Positions 1 through 10,967 of a DNA stretch of 64,000 nt are shown in pieces. The position numbers were made by a program, and so were the translations under genes. The notes under the pieces were generated by a model. It saw nothing but the letters and a program-made list of their open reading frames with translations. It searched no databases and was not told the origin of the DNA. The stretch covers positions 42,978 through 106,977 of the forward strand of contig NZ_BDGT01000014.1 in assembly GCF_001748285.1 (NCBI RefSeq), read 5' to 3'. The stretch's first letter is position 1, and each line of letters starts with the position of its first letter. The stretch is from Thermogemmatispora onikobensis. Lineage in GTDB: Bacteria > Chloroflexota > Ktedonobacteria > Ktedonobacterales > Ktedonobacteraceae.

Positions 1-610
1 CTTCCTTGCCCAGGGCGTCCATCTCCTTCGTCCAGAGGGCGATGGCCCGTCCCAGGGCCTGGGGATCGTTGCGGTACCGGCGCATCAGCACGTCCATCCC
101 CATCTGCAGCTGCCAATGGGCCATTGTGCCCAGCTCCAAGGCGCCGCCCCGGAAGACCACCCCATTAAAGGGATCGCTCCAGGTGAAGAGCGGGATCATC
201 GTCTTCAGGGCTGGGGGCTGCTCGACCGCTGCCGACCACTGAGTGAAACCGAAATAGGAAGCGCCGTATGTCCCTACCTGGCCATTGCTATAGGGCAGGC
301 GCGCTGCCCATTCGATTGTATCGAAGCCGTCGCGGGCCTCGTTGGCCATCGGCACCCAGTCGCCTTCGGAAGTGAAGCGTCCGCGTGTATCCTGCACGAT
401 GACCACGTAGCCGCGCCTGGCGGCCTGGGTGGGGTCCAGGATTGCGCTTGCCAGCGGCAGATCCTTGCCGTAAGGCAGGCGTGTCAGCAGCACCGGCCAC
501 TGTCCTTCGCCAGCCGGTCGGTAGATATTCGCGCGCAGCGTCGTCCCATCGCGCATGCGGGCGGGGACATCATAGTCTACGATGACTTGCTGACCCGGTT
601 GCGTTGTCAT
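1..610 (-). CDS. CocE/NonD-family serine hydrolase (X-Pro dipeptidyl-peptidase S15-like), C-terminus cut by window edge
   Basis: About 203 N-terminal residues are visible; the gene runs off the left edge. The product reads as the alpha/beta-hydrolase core of the CocE / PepX (S15) family: an early VDYDVPARMRDGTTLRANIY strand-turn, the VQDTRGRFTSEG segment that supplies the oxyanion region, and the nucleophile elbow GASYFG, with the catalytic serine near residue 118. Family members cleave esters, amides or Xaa-Pro peptides, usually in the cytoplasm; the substrate cannot be told from this fragment. The start is the ATG reading MTTQPGQQ. It is divergent from the IclR-type regulator across about 270 bases, so that regulator may control it (inference). 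Confidence 0.85.
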   Translation of the reverse strand, partial: MTTQPGQQVIVDYDVPARMRDGTTLRANIYRPAGEGQWPVLLTRLPYGKDLPLASAILDPTQAARRGYVVIVQDTRGRFTSEGDWVPMANEARDGFDTIEWAARLPYSNGQVGTYGASYFGFTQWSAAVEQPPALKTMIPLFTWSDPFNGVVFRGGALELGTMAHWQLQMGMDVLMRRYRNDPQALGRAIALWTKEMDALGKE

Positions 611-741
611 AGATGCTGAAACTCCTTCCTGCAGATGCCTACCTACCTTTGTGGCTGTGGCCGCCTGGCCGGCCAGAGGCGACCAGGCCAGGTCGAACCA
701 GAGCTGACGAGGCCCCACACGCAGGGCCTGAGTGATCATGG

Positions 742-752
742 TGTATGATACA
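742..752. promoter_or_regulatory. Short palindrome TGTAT-G-ATACA between divergent hydrolase and IclR genes
   Basis: A perfect 5-1-5 inverted repeat lies between the divergent hydrolase and iclR-type genes, just upstream of the putative iclR -35 box. Position and symmetry suit an operator for the regulator, but the site is short and could occur by chance. Confidence 0.25.
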
Positions 753-777
753 ACGCCTCACGAGGAGAATGCCAGTC

Positions 778-807
778 TTGACACTCCCTCAGCCGTCTGA
801 CTATACT
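778..807 (+). promoter_or_regulatory. Sigma70-type promoter for the IclR regulator
   Basis: TTGACA and TATACT are separated by 18 bases, about 70 bases before the IclR-family start codon. The -35 is a perfect consensus match and the -10 matches at five of six positions. Confidence 0.55.
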
Positions 808-877
808 GCCACTCATCAATTGTGGGACACTCTATTCCGGCAGGCGAACCAGGCAGGCCGGTATAAGGGGGAGACGT

Positions 878-1663
878 ATGCGGCATGGAGCGCCCCTGGA
901 TGGCGAAAAGACTGTCCAGATTGTCCATCGGATCGCCAGTGTGCTGCGCGCCTTTCATAGTCGCCGTTTGCTAGGGATCACTGACCTGGCCCAGGCGACG
1001 GGCCTGCCCAAGTCGACGACCCATCGTTTGGTGACAGCCCTGGTGAATGAGGGTTTACTGATTCAGGATGAAGATACGCATAAGTACGGTTTGAGCTTGC
1101 ATGTTACCGCCCTGAGCGCGAGCGTCCTGAGTTCTCATGCAGTACGTAAAGTGGCCCGGCCCATCCTGATGGAGTTGCGTGACCAGACGCGCGAATCGGT
1201 CCATCTGGCCGTGCTTGAAGGGGTGGAGGTGGTCATTATCGATACAGAGGATTCTTATTTCTTTGTGCGCGTCGTGAATGTGCCAGGCCAGCATCTACCA
1301 GCACATGCGGTGTCGACCGGCAAGGTGTTGTTGGCCTATCAGTGGGAGCATCGCCTCAGCGAGCTGATTGGGCAGATCAAGCTGGAGCGCTACACGGAGC
1401 GGACGATCACCGATCCTCGACGCTTTATCGAGGAGCTGCGTCGGGTGCGGATGCAGGGCTATGCGGTCTCAAGTGGCGAGCTGGAGGAAGGCGTCGATGC
1501 GGTGGCTGCGCCCATTTTTGACCATCTTGGGGCAGCCGTAGCTGCCGTCTCGATTGGGGGACCAAGCGAGCGCTTTCATCCACGTCTCTCCGACTTTATT
1601 GAGGCGGCCGTGCACGCGGGCCAACGCATCACTCAGGCCCTGCGCTATGTGGGCTGGAACTAG
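878..1663 (+). CDS. IclR-family transcriptional regulator
   Basis: A 261-residue protein of typical IclR length. Residues about 10-75 form the winged helix (LLGITDLAQATGLPKSTTHR is the recognition unit). The rest is the IclR effector-binding domain, with the motifs HLPAHAVSTGKVLLA and GELEEGVDAVAAPIFD. Such proteins bind small aromatic or aliphatic acids and repress or activate adjacent catabolic genes. The ATG sits closely behind a GGGGGAG ribosome site. The divergent CocE-type hydrolase is the obvious candidate target. The effector is unknown. Confidence 0.92.
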   Translation: MRHGAPLDGEKTVQIVHRIASVLRAFHSRRLLGITDLAQATGLPKSTTHRLVTALVNEGLLIQDEDTHKYGLSLHVTALSASVLSSHAVRKVARPILMELRDQTRESVHLAVLEGVEVVIIDTEDSYFFVRVVNVPGQHLPAHAVSTGKVLLAYQWEHRLSELIGQIKLERYTERTITDPRRFIEELRRVRMQGYAVSSGELEEGVDAVAAPIFDHLGAAVAAVSIGGPSERFHPRLSDFIEAAVHAGQRITQALRYVGWN

Positions 1664-2110
1664 GAAGGAAGCGGCTGACAGCTACGAGCGGCGGAGCAGC
1701 AGGGCTGCCAGCCGTCGTGTCTCTCTCTTTCTGCTGGAGGGCCTACAAAGGCTGGCGATGGGCGCGTTGTCTCCAGGCGGCAGATCGGAATATCCTACGG
1801 TGTCTGTGGGATTGTGGTATGCTACAATCAGTGTGGGAGGGAAGAGGAAAGCGCACTCTATTCGTCCAGTGCCTGTGCCTGATCCACCTCGCCTCTTACC
1901 TGGTCTCAGCCTCTGCCACGGCCCGAAGCGCGCCCGGCTGTCCTGCCCGCGAGCTGCCCATGTGGGGGAGCCTGGGTGAGGTTGTACTGGTTTGTGGGTG
2001 AGCGAGTCAGTCAGGCTTGGGCGGAGTCAGGGGCGGCGCCTTGCCCACTTGTCTGCCTGCTTACCCTGCAAGCAAGAGCGGAGCGAGAACGGAGAACTGG
2101 ATGCTGGTCC
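1664..2110. other. Intergenic region, no gene recognised
   Basis: GC-rich spacer between the IclR gene and the FHA gene. The only signal seen is a TATGCTACAAT cluster near 1817-1827 that could be a -10 region for the FHA gene. Open frames here lack ribosome sites and protein-like composition. Confidence 0.4.
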
Positions 2111-2872
2111 ATGCGGAATGTGTTTTGGTTGATGCGTACTCGGGAACACAGACGCCTCAGCGAGGAGTGCCGCCAGATGTTGCGAGAGTCTTCAGAGCAG
2201 CCAGGGGTCGCCTATTTGGTGATTCATCGCGAGCCGTTGCCGAACAAGCGTGTTGAGCTGTGGAATGAGTGTACCACTATAGGTCGCAGCCGTGACTGCG
2301 ATATTTTCCTGGAGGATGTCAGCGTCCATCGCCGGCAGGCGAGCATTCTGTACACACCTCAAGGTTACCTGCTGCGCGATGATCATGGAAGTGGCGATAG
2401 CTTTGTAAATGGACGTCCCGTCAAGCAGGTACTCCTGCATGATGGAGACGAGCTGCGTTTTGGCAATACTCGTCTGACCTTTTATGCCCATGAAGGTACC
2501 CGCCCCTTCCAGCTGGCCTCTTCGCGAGGGAAAGAGCTGCATTTGACCAGGCAGCCCGATCCTGCAACCAGTGTGATTGCGCGTCTGGAACTGGGCAGCG
2601 TCAGGGGAGTCCCACGGACCTTTGAGCTGTTGCCCGAGATGACAATTGGCCGTAGTCGCGATTGCGATCTCTTCTTGGAAGATCTGACAGTCAGTCGTCT
2701 GCATGCCACGGTCCGCCAGTTGCCAGATGGCCAGTACGAGCTGGAAGATCGACGTTCAGCCACAGGCACTTTTGTCAATGGTCAGCGCATCTCGCGCTGT
2801 ATCCTCAAAGATGGGGATGTTATCCAGATCGGCAATCATCGCATCATTTTTCGCCTGGTACCTCCTTCCTGA
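2111..2872 (+). CDS. Protein with two FHA (phosphothreonine-binding) domains
   Basis: About 253 residues with two tandem forkhead-associated domains. Both carry the hallmark GRSRDCD loop and the S-x-x-H/R motif: the first has TIGRSRDCDIFLEDVSVHRRQ, the second TIGRSRDCDLFLEDLTVSRL, each ending in FVNG. FHA domains bind phosphothreonine peptides, so this is a likely reader of the Ser/Thr kinases in the window (inference). No enzymatic or membrane segment is visible. The frame is open further upstream, to 1976, but the extra residues are low in similarity and the ATG reading MRNVFWLMRT was preferred. Its 3' end overlaps the convergent nucleotidyltransferase by 29 bases. Confidence 0.88.
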   Translation: MRNVFWLMRTREHRRLSEECRQMLRESSEQPGVAYLVIHREPLPNKRVELWNECTTIGRSRDCDIFLEDVSVHRRQASILYTPQGYLLRDDHGSGDSFVNGRPVKQVLLHDGDELRFGNTRLTFYAHEGTRPFQLASSRGKELHLTRQPDPATSVIARLELGSVRGVPRTFELLPEMTIGRSRDCDLFLEDLTVSRLHATVRQLPDGQYELEDRRSATGTFVNGQRISRCILKDGDVIQIGNHRIIFRLVPPS

Positions 2873-3668
2873 GCACGGCTGCAACAGCTCGCAAGTGTTC
2901 CTCGTAGGGGTCAGGCGCACCTGGGGCTGCTGGCGCCTCGTAGGCGTGAGTCTCCCGAACGAAGCGCAGGACCTCTGAGGGGACCTCGTGGGCGTGGGCT
3001 GCCGGATTCTGACGCACACGGGTCGAGGAGATGTCTCGATAGGCCGGGTCGAAGGGCAGGGCCTGGACCGCGTCGGCGAATTGGCGATTCTCGGGCCGCG
3101 CCAGGAGCGCACGTAGCTCCTCTTCGCCATTGCTCCCTCGCGGAGCCACCAGCAGATGCGCCAGACGGAACAGCTCATGCAGGGCCGCATCGCGATCGCG
3201 ATAGTAGCGCGCATCAAAAATCTGTACAATCTTGTCAAAGCCGACCAGGAAGGTGAGACGACTGACCCCCGGAAAGCTACGGTGTACTGCCTCTGCCTGC
3301 TCGACGTAGAGGCCGCGATTAAACAGCAGCAGACCCACGCCCGGCAGCTCGTGCTGCAGAAGCTGTTGCAGTAATACCAGGCGATCCAGCAGGGTAGGGC
3401 GCTCGACATGCTCCTTATCGACGATCTGCTTGCTGAGAGCCGCGTAGACCAAAACGTCGGCACCACCGTGCTCCTGGGCCTTGTGCAGCAAAGCCAGGTG
3501 AGCTGTTGTCGGAGGATTGAAGGAGGCAGGGAAGACAATGATATGGCCTTGTGGCTCTGCCGAAGGGGGTACAACGATCACTGTCGGCGGCTCGTGTGGA
3601 TCAAGTTGCTCTAGCAAAGCCTGGAGAGCGCGGTACTGCTCCTGTAGCTCAACAGCTATCTGTCCCAT
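2844..3668 (-). CDS. NadD-like nucleotidyltransferase (nicotinate/nicotinamide-nucleotide adenylyltransferase superfamily)
   Basis: About 274 residues. FPASFNPPTTAHLAL near residues 46-60 is the (H/S)xGH-type nucleotidyltransferase signature in its NadD/NMNAT form, and ISSTRVR near the C-terminal third is the matching ISSTxxR phosphate-binding motif. Family enzymes join NMN or NaMN to ATP in NAD synthesis. The long N-terminal extension (about 40 residues) and the C-terminal tail are unusual for housekeeping NadD, so this may be a paralogue with another substrate. The start was set at MGQIAVELQEQ because GAGGAG lies just upstream; a longer frame to 3797 has no such site. It converges on the FHA gene with overlapping ends. 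Confidence 0.8.
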   Translation of the reverse strand: MGQIAVELQEQYRALQALLEQLDPHEPPTVIVVPPSAEPQGHIIVFPASFNPPTTAHLALLHKAQEHGGADVLVYAALSKQIVDKEHVERPTLLDRLVLLQQLLQHELPGVGLLLFNRGLYVEQAEAVHRSFPGVSRLTFLVGFDKIVQIFDARYYRDRDAALHELFRLAHLLVAPRGSNGEEELRALLARPENRQFADAVQALPFDPAYRDISSTRVRQNPAAHAHEVPSEVLRFVRETHAYEAPAAPGAPDPYEEHLRAVAAVLRKEVPGEK

Positions 3669-3895
3669 GCGCTGCTTGCTCCTCGTCACTATCTGCCTGA
3701 CACCGCTTGGTGAGGGTACTGCTAGCGAGCCAGGGTACGGCTGCTTCTTTAAGCATAGCACATGCCAGGGAGGGTGAGGAGAGGAAGCCTGGCCCAAGAG
3801 GGCGCAGCCTGATCTTCGGGGGCAGTCGCGAACTGGCAGAAGCTGGTAGGAGGCCAGTCGGAGCGTGTCCTGCGAAGCAGTTAGCTTCTTCCTGG

Positions 3896-4372
3896 CTAGC
3901 GGAGCCGATCGCGGAAGGCGGCGATCTGCGCGCTATGTTCGCGCTTGTGGCCGTAGTACATATACACGATCAGGTCATCGAGCGAGTAGGGGTCACCATA
4001 CCAGGGCAAGGTGCCCGCCTGGCGGCAGGTTTCCGCCGGGATGCGCGTGATCAGCTCCATAGTGCGCTCATGCGCTGAGACATACTCCTGGAGCACCTCG
4101 GCAAAACTGGATGTCCGGCGCATTGCCACCTCGGTCTCGTTAAACTGCGGTCCCAGCTCGGTAAAGCGCCCCAGATAGGGAGTAGGATCGTCTTCGAGGA
4201 AAGAGATCAGGACATCGACCAGCACCAATTCATACGAGGCAAGGTGAGCGATGAGATCTTTGACGGACCAGACTCCGCAGGCTCCACTCTGCTCACGTGC
4301 CGACTCGGGAAAGCCTTCCAGAGTCTTCATGACGGTCAAATGGCCGTATTTTAAGACATCGCTCGCGTTCAT
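3896..4372 (-). CDS. DinB/MDMPI-like four-helix-bundle protein
   Basis: About 158 residues. GVWSVKDLIAHLASYE near residue 35 is the W-x-x-x-x-x-x-H motif of the DinB / mycothiol-dependent isomerase-like superfamily, and the C-terminal GHKREHSAQIAAFRDRL supplies another His-rich metal-binding helix. Members are metal-dependent thiol transferases or proteins of unknown role; the reaction cannot be assigned. The ATG start follows a strong GAGGAGGAAG site. It appears to be a single gene. Confidence 0.75.
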   Translation of the reverse strand: MNASDVLKYGHLTVMKTLEGFPESAREQSGACGVWSVKDLIAHLASYELVLVDVLISFLEDDPTPYLGRFTELGPQFNETEVAMRRTSSFAEVLQEYVSAHERTMELITRIPAETCRQAGTLPWYGDPYSLDDLIVYMYYGHKREHSAQIAAFRDRLR

Positions 4373-4743
4373 TGTTTCTTCCTCCTCTGCACGCTGGCCA
4401 GAGACAACCGCTGGTGACCCGCTAGGGAAGTGATAGTCTTTCTCCCTTCCAGCCTTGCAACCGGGATCTGCCCACCGCATCGCAACGACCTCATAAGCCT
4501 AACCGACAGCGTCCCACCTTGTAAACCACAGAAGTACTGGCGGCTGAAAAGGAAAAGTCCCCAAAGCCAGAGGCCGTCTTCTCAGCAAGGGCATGAGCAG
4601 CCAGCGGCCTCGCCGGGCCGCGCACCCAAAGCGAGGCGTCCCTGGCTGCTCTCCAGGTCTGCGGGTATCCCCCAGCAGAAGATGCCTTTGAGCCTGCAGA
4701 GGCTGGTCACCCTGGTTGGGGGCTGGCAGGACCGCGGGCTGGC
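4373..4743. other. Intergenic region, nothing recognised
   Basis: Spacer between the DinB-like gene start and the aconitase stop. No convincing ORF, terminator with T-tract or promoter was seen. Confidence 0.4.
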
Positions 4744-7437
<2,694 letters not shown>

Positions 7438-7667
7438 GCTCTTCTGTCCTCTATCCTCTCATAGGTTCGCGATCTTGGGGAAAATCAGGACTGGTATGGT
7501 CGCTAGGGGAGTGAAGCTGAGAGAGAAGCGCAATCGGTAGCAAGTGCGTAGAGTCCACTGTATCAGGACTGGGGCCACCGCATCTAAGGAACTCCCCTAC
7601 GCCACTCGGGTTTCCTGTCCGCCAGCGTAGCGATGGGTGACGGCTACAACAGTATCCAGCTTCATTA

Positions 7668-7697
7668 ATTATAATGGATGAGCAAGAGCCACGGCAA
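7668..7697 (-). promoter_or_regulatory. Putative acnA promoter
   Basis: On the minus strand TTGCCG and a perfect TATAAT are 18 bases apart. This places transcription start roughly 225 bases before the aconitase start codon. Confidence 0.5.
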
Positions 7698-7913
7698 GCG
7701 TGCGGGAACTCCTAACCTGTATCGTACCGTCTCACAGCCGCAGGAGACCGGGGGTGGGCCAGCGCTGCTGGAGGAGATAGGAAGAGAGAGCTAGTGGAGA
7801 GAGGAGAGAGGCAGAAAAGAGGTGGGGGTCCGAGAGTGCCAGCGTGTCCGATAGAAGCTTACACAACGAAGAGTGAACACCGCACGGAGAGACAAAGATG
7901 CTACTCGTTTCAA

Positions 7914-8040
7914 AACCCGCAACGGGCACAAAGACCGTTCCGAGCACCGGCGATGAGCCGTCGATAATCTTGGCCCCCGTAGCCAGGTCCCGGTCCCTGG
8001 CTAGAGCTTACCGTCGACCCATCGAACCGCAGTAAGCTTC
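7914..8040 (-). ncRNA. Candidate structured RNA or cis element upstream of acnA
   Basis: Several compact stems are clustered in a stretch without a gene. AGCTTAC at 8005-8011 pairs with GTAAGCT at 8032-8038, AGCCAGG at 7981-7987 with CCTGGCT at 7996-8002, and CCCG with CGGG around 7916-7926. As an alternative, ACGGG near 7922 can pair with CCCGT at 7976-7980, and the adjoining pairs use a G-U wobble only on the minus strand, which favours that orientation. I could not match it to RNase P, tmRNA, SRP RNA or a known riboswitch. It lies upstream of the acnA promoter. Confidence 0.25.
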
Positions 8041-8228
8041 CATGAACACTGGCAGCTTCCCGGACCCCACCCAGTTATTACTATGCGTCATTGCCTGGCA
8101 AAACGCATCAGCAGATGTACCTAATCGTCTTCGAGCAGCAATGTGGGAAGCGCTTTCTGCTGGGAGAGAGGGGCAAATGGTCTGACCTGTCCGGGTCTGG
8201 CCTAGTGGGGGGAGCGATGAGAGGGACG

Positions 8229-9803
8229 CTAGTGCGGTGAGTGAGGGCTCTGCTGTTCAGGAGGCAAGGGCAGCGAGAGGCGGATGGTGCAGCCCTGACC
8301 GGGGGCTGACTCGATTGCCAGCGTTGCGCCGATCAAAGCTGCGCGTTCGCGCATCCCGAGCAGTCCCAGGCCTCCCTGGGAGCCGTGTTCGCGTCCCGTG
8401 TCGACCTGCTCAGGGGAGAAGCCACGGCCATTATCGCTCACAGCCACTGTCAAGCAATTGGGGAGGTAGGCCACATGCAGCCAGGCCTGGCTGGCCTGTG
8501 AGTGGCGCCAGACGTTTGAGAGCGCCTCCTGAACGATGCGAAAGACAGCGATCTCTGCCTCTGAAGAAGTCGGGCGAGGCTCGCCCGAGCAACTGAAGGC
8601 ACAGGGAACGCCGCGTTCGGCAGAGCTGTCGCTGAGCCACTCCAGAGCTGCATGCAGACCCAGGTCATCCAGCACTGAGGGGCGCAGATCGCGGCAGGCG
8701 CGGCGCACGCCCTCCAGTGTACGATCGGCCAGATTCTGCAGGCTGGCATGCCACTCCAGATCTTTCTCTGGCAGCTGGAGCTGGCGCATAGCGCGCCCCA
8801 ACCCATCCAGGCCGAGAGAGAGGGCGATCAGGGCCTGAGCCGTATCGTCATGCAGCTCGCGGGCCAGGCGGCGGCGCTCCTCCTCCTGTACGCGCGTAAT
8901 CAGAGAAGCGTAGTCGCGTAGCTCATCCTGGCGCCGACGGGCGCTGCGCAGGTCTTCGAGCGCGCGCTGCAGCTCATTGGTCTGGATGCTCAAGCGCGTA
9001 CTCACCAGGGCCAGGTAGTAAATAGCGAAGAGCGGCACCAAGAAGAAGAGCCAGGCCAGCTCGGCGGCCGCATCGTCGAAGATGTCGACCACAGGCAAGA
9101 GCGGGCCGACGCTCAGCACCAGAGCCTGAAAGCGCAGAAAAGGAGAAGCCAGGTAAGCGCGCCAGGCGGCCCCGGCGGGTCGTCCGGACCAACGGAACAT
9201 TACCGGCAGGGCGATCAGAGCGATGAGGATCATCATCACCACAGCGGCCAGCACGCTGCCGAGCAGCTCATTGGTTTCGGCCAGGCGTCCACTGTGCTGG
9301 AGAGGCAGATGCGTGCTGCCGGCCATCCAGACATAGACCGAGCCGGCCAGGAAGACGATCAAGCCTGTACTGGCCAGGCGATAGCAAGCCTCGCTCCATG
9401 AGATGAAGCCGCGTGCCAGCGTATAGCCCTGGAGGACCAGCTGGGTGATGAGGGCTGTCAAGACGGCGGCGGGCACACTAATCAGCACGCTGGCGGCCAG
9501 ATAGAAGGGGGCAGTGATGTCGAAGAGAAAGAGCGGGCGCCAGGTATCCAAGACCTGCTGCTGGGTATTTTTGGGATCGGCCAGTTCGGAGCGCAGCAGA
9601 CGGAGCAACGAGTAGCGTCCCAGCAGGGCCAGCAGGGAGGTCAGGGCGACCAGGCTATAGATCGCACGTGGGCCGTAAAAATTGGGAACTGGTCGGTAGT
9701 TGTGGATAGACCAGAGCAGCAGAGGCAAAACAATGGCCAGAGAGAGCGCGATCACCAGCAGCCGTAGTGGTGAGAACTGTGCCTGCTTGAGCATGGTTCT
9801 CAT
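8229..9803 (-). CDS. Membrane sensor histidine kinase, NarL/DegS (HisKA_3) type
   Basis: A 524-residue kinase. The N-terminal half holds roughly eight hydrophobic segments, a multi-pass membrane sensor with no recognisable ligand domain. A coiled linker (NELQRALEDLRSARRRQDEL) leads into the HisKA_3 dimerisation domain with ELHDDTAQAL, phospho-acceptor His318. The HATPase_c domain has VQEALSNVWRHSQAS, DNGRGF and GLGLLGMRERA. It should autophosphorylate and signal to the LuxR-type regulator whose stop overlaps its start as ATGA, showing translational coupling. The signal sensed is unknown. Confidence 0.92.
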   Translation of the reverse strand: MRTMLKQAQFSPLRLLVIALSLAIVLPLLLWSIHNYRPVPNFYGPRAIYSLVALTSLLALLGRYSLLRLLRSELADPKNTQQQVLDTWRPLFLFDITAPFYLAASVLISVPAAVLTALITQLVLQGYTLARGFISWSEACYRLASTGLIVFLAGSVYVWMAGSTHLPLQHSGRLAETNELLGSVLAAVVMMILIALIALPVMFRWSGRPAGAAWRAYLASPFLRFQALVLSVGPLLPVVDIFDDAAAELAWLFFLVPLFAIYYLALVSTRLSIQTNELQRALEDLRSARRRQDELRDYASLITRVQEEERRRLARELHDDTAQALIALSLGLDGLGRAMRQLQLPEKDLEWHASLQNLADRTLEGVRRACRDLRPSVLDDLGLHAALEWLSDSSAERGVPCAFSCSGEPRPTSSEAEIAVFRIVQEALSNVWRHSQASQAWLHVAYLPNCLTVAVSDNGRGFSPEQVDTGREHGSQGGLGLLGMRERAALIGATLAIESAPGQGCTIRLSLPLPPEQQSPHSPH

Positions 9804-10519
9804 TGACTATCGTAGGTATCCTGGAGTGAGATCATTCCCTGGCGGAGGGCCTGGAGCACGGCCTCGGTGCGCGAGCCAACCTGCATTTTCTGGAAGATAT
9901 TGGCCAGGTGGCTATGGACAGTACGGATACTCAGACCCAGGCGGCGCGCGATCTCTTTATTAGGCAGGCCACGGGCGGCCAGACGCAGGACGTCAAACTC
10001 GCGCTCGCTGAGCAGGTCCGAAGAGCGCTGAGCTGGGTGACTGCTGCGGTTCGTCAGGCGGCGCATCATCTTCTCTGTCAGCGATGGCTGCAGCACCGAC
10101 TCGCCGCGGGCCACAGCGCGGATCGCATTCACCAGCTCCTGGCCGTGGACATTCTTCAGCAGGAAGCCGGCGGCTCCCGCCTCCAGCAGGGCGATCAAGT
10201 ACTGCTCATCGTCGTAGGCGGAGAGCACCAGGACAGCCGTTTTAGGACAGTGGGCCTTGATCTGGCGAGTGGCCTCGATTCCTCCCATGCCGGGCATAGC
10301 GATGTCCATGATGGCAATATCGGGATTCAGGCGCCGAGCGGCCTCTACCGCCTCCTCGCCACTCGCCGCCTCAGCTACCACTGAGACATCGCTCTCTGCC
10401 TCAAGCAAGCGCCGTGTTCCCTCGCGCACCAGGGCGTGGTCGTCGGCGAGCAGCACGCGGATCACCCGCTGCTCCTCATGCTCGCCGTTGACTGCGCCGG
10501 GAGCGGTCTGTGTTGTCAT
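9800..10519 (-). CDS. NarL/FixJ-family response regulator
   Basis: About 239 residues. The receiver domain has LLADDHALVREG near residues 23-35, phospho-acceptor Asp72 in IAIMDIAMPGMGG, and the conserved Lys in GFLLKNVHGQEL. The C-terminal LuxR-type HTH reads LSEREFDVLRLAARGLPNKE then IARRLGLSIRTVHSHLANIF. It is a DNA-binding partner of the downstream histidine kinase (4-base overlap). The start MTTQTAP was chosen over an upstream frame extension to 10579 that adds a basic, non-conserved segment. Confidence 0.93.
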   Translation of the reverse strand: MTTQTAPGAVNGEHEEQRVIRVLLADDHALVREGTRRLLEAESDVSVVAEAASGEEAVEAARRLNPDIAIMDIAMPGMGGIEATRQIKAHCPKTAVLVLSAYDDEQYLIALLEAGAAGFLLKNVHGQELVNAIRAVARGESVLQPSLTEKMMRRLTNRSSHPAQRSSDLLSEREFDVLRLAARGLPNKEIARRLGLSIRTVHSHLANIFQKMQVGSRTEAVLQALRQGMISLQDTYDSQ

Positions 10520-10822
10520 GATGCTATCGTCCTGCTCTCGTAGCTCGCTGAACACTGTCAAAACCCTCCTGCGGAGCAACTTCCTCGCCGCCAGCCAGCA
10601 CCAGCCAGTGTGAGACCGTCACAGCGTTTTACTCTTACTATAGAGGATCTCCGCCGGAGAGGACTACAGCAAATTTGCCGAAATCCTTGTCTTTTCATTA
10701 TGGCACCGCCTGAGATGGAAGGCAAGCCCTTCTGTGGGGGGCAGAACAGGCGAAAATGGCCGCTGGGCAGCGCCCTGGCCGCACTTTGTGGTATCATGAG
10801 AAAAGCATGCTGGAACGTTCTC

Positions 10823-10851
10823 TTGACAGAGGAGGACCCTTTCGTTAGAGT
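10823..10851 (+). promoter_or_regulatory. Sigma70-type promoter for the zinc-ribbon/TPR gene
   Basis: A perfect TTGACA followed after 17 bases by TAGAGT, about 115 bases before the start codon of the zinc-ribbon/TPR protein. The divergent region holds nothing else recognisable. Confidence 0.5.
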
Positions 10852-10967
10852 AGGTCCCGGGTCCCTATATGCTTGCATGCTGCTGTTCCACCGTTTCTGC
10901 GATGTCTACGTGTTTGTATGTATGAGGGAACGTTGTTAAAACGATGTGCTGAGCAGGGAGGAGGCCC

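Noticed and set aside
7732..7947. 71-residue minus-strand open frame in the aconitase upstream region
   Set aside because: Overlaps the candidate structured RNA, Leu/Ser-rich with no ribosome site.
7905..8080. RNase P RNA, tmRNA or SRP RNA
   Set aside because: The hallmark sequences of these RNAs (e.g. GAGGAAAGTCC of RNase P, tRNA-like ends of tmRNA) were not found.
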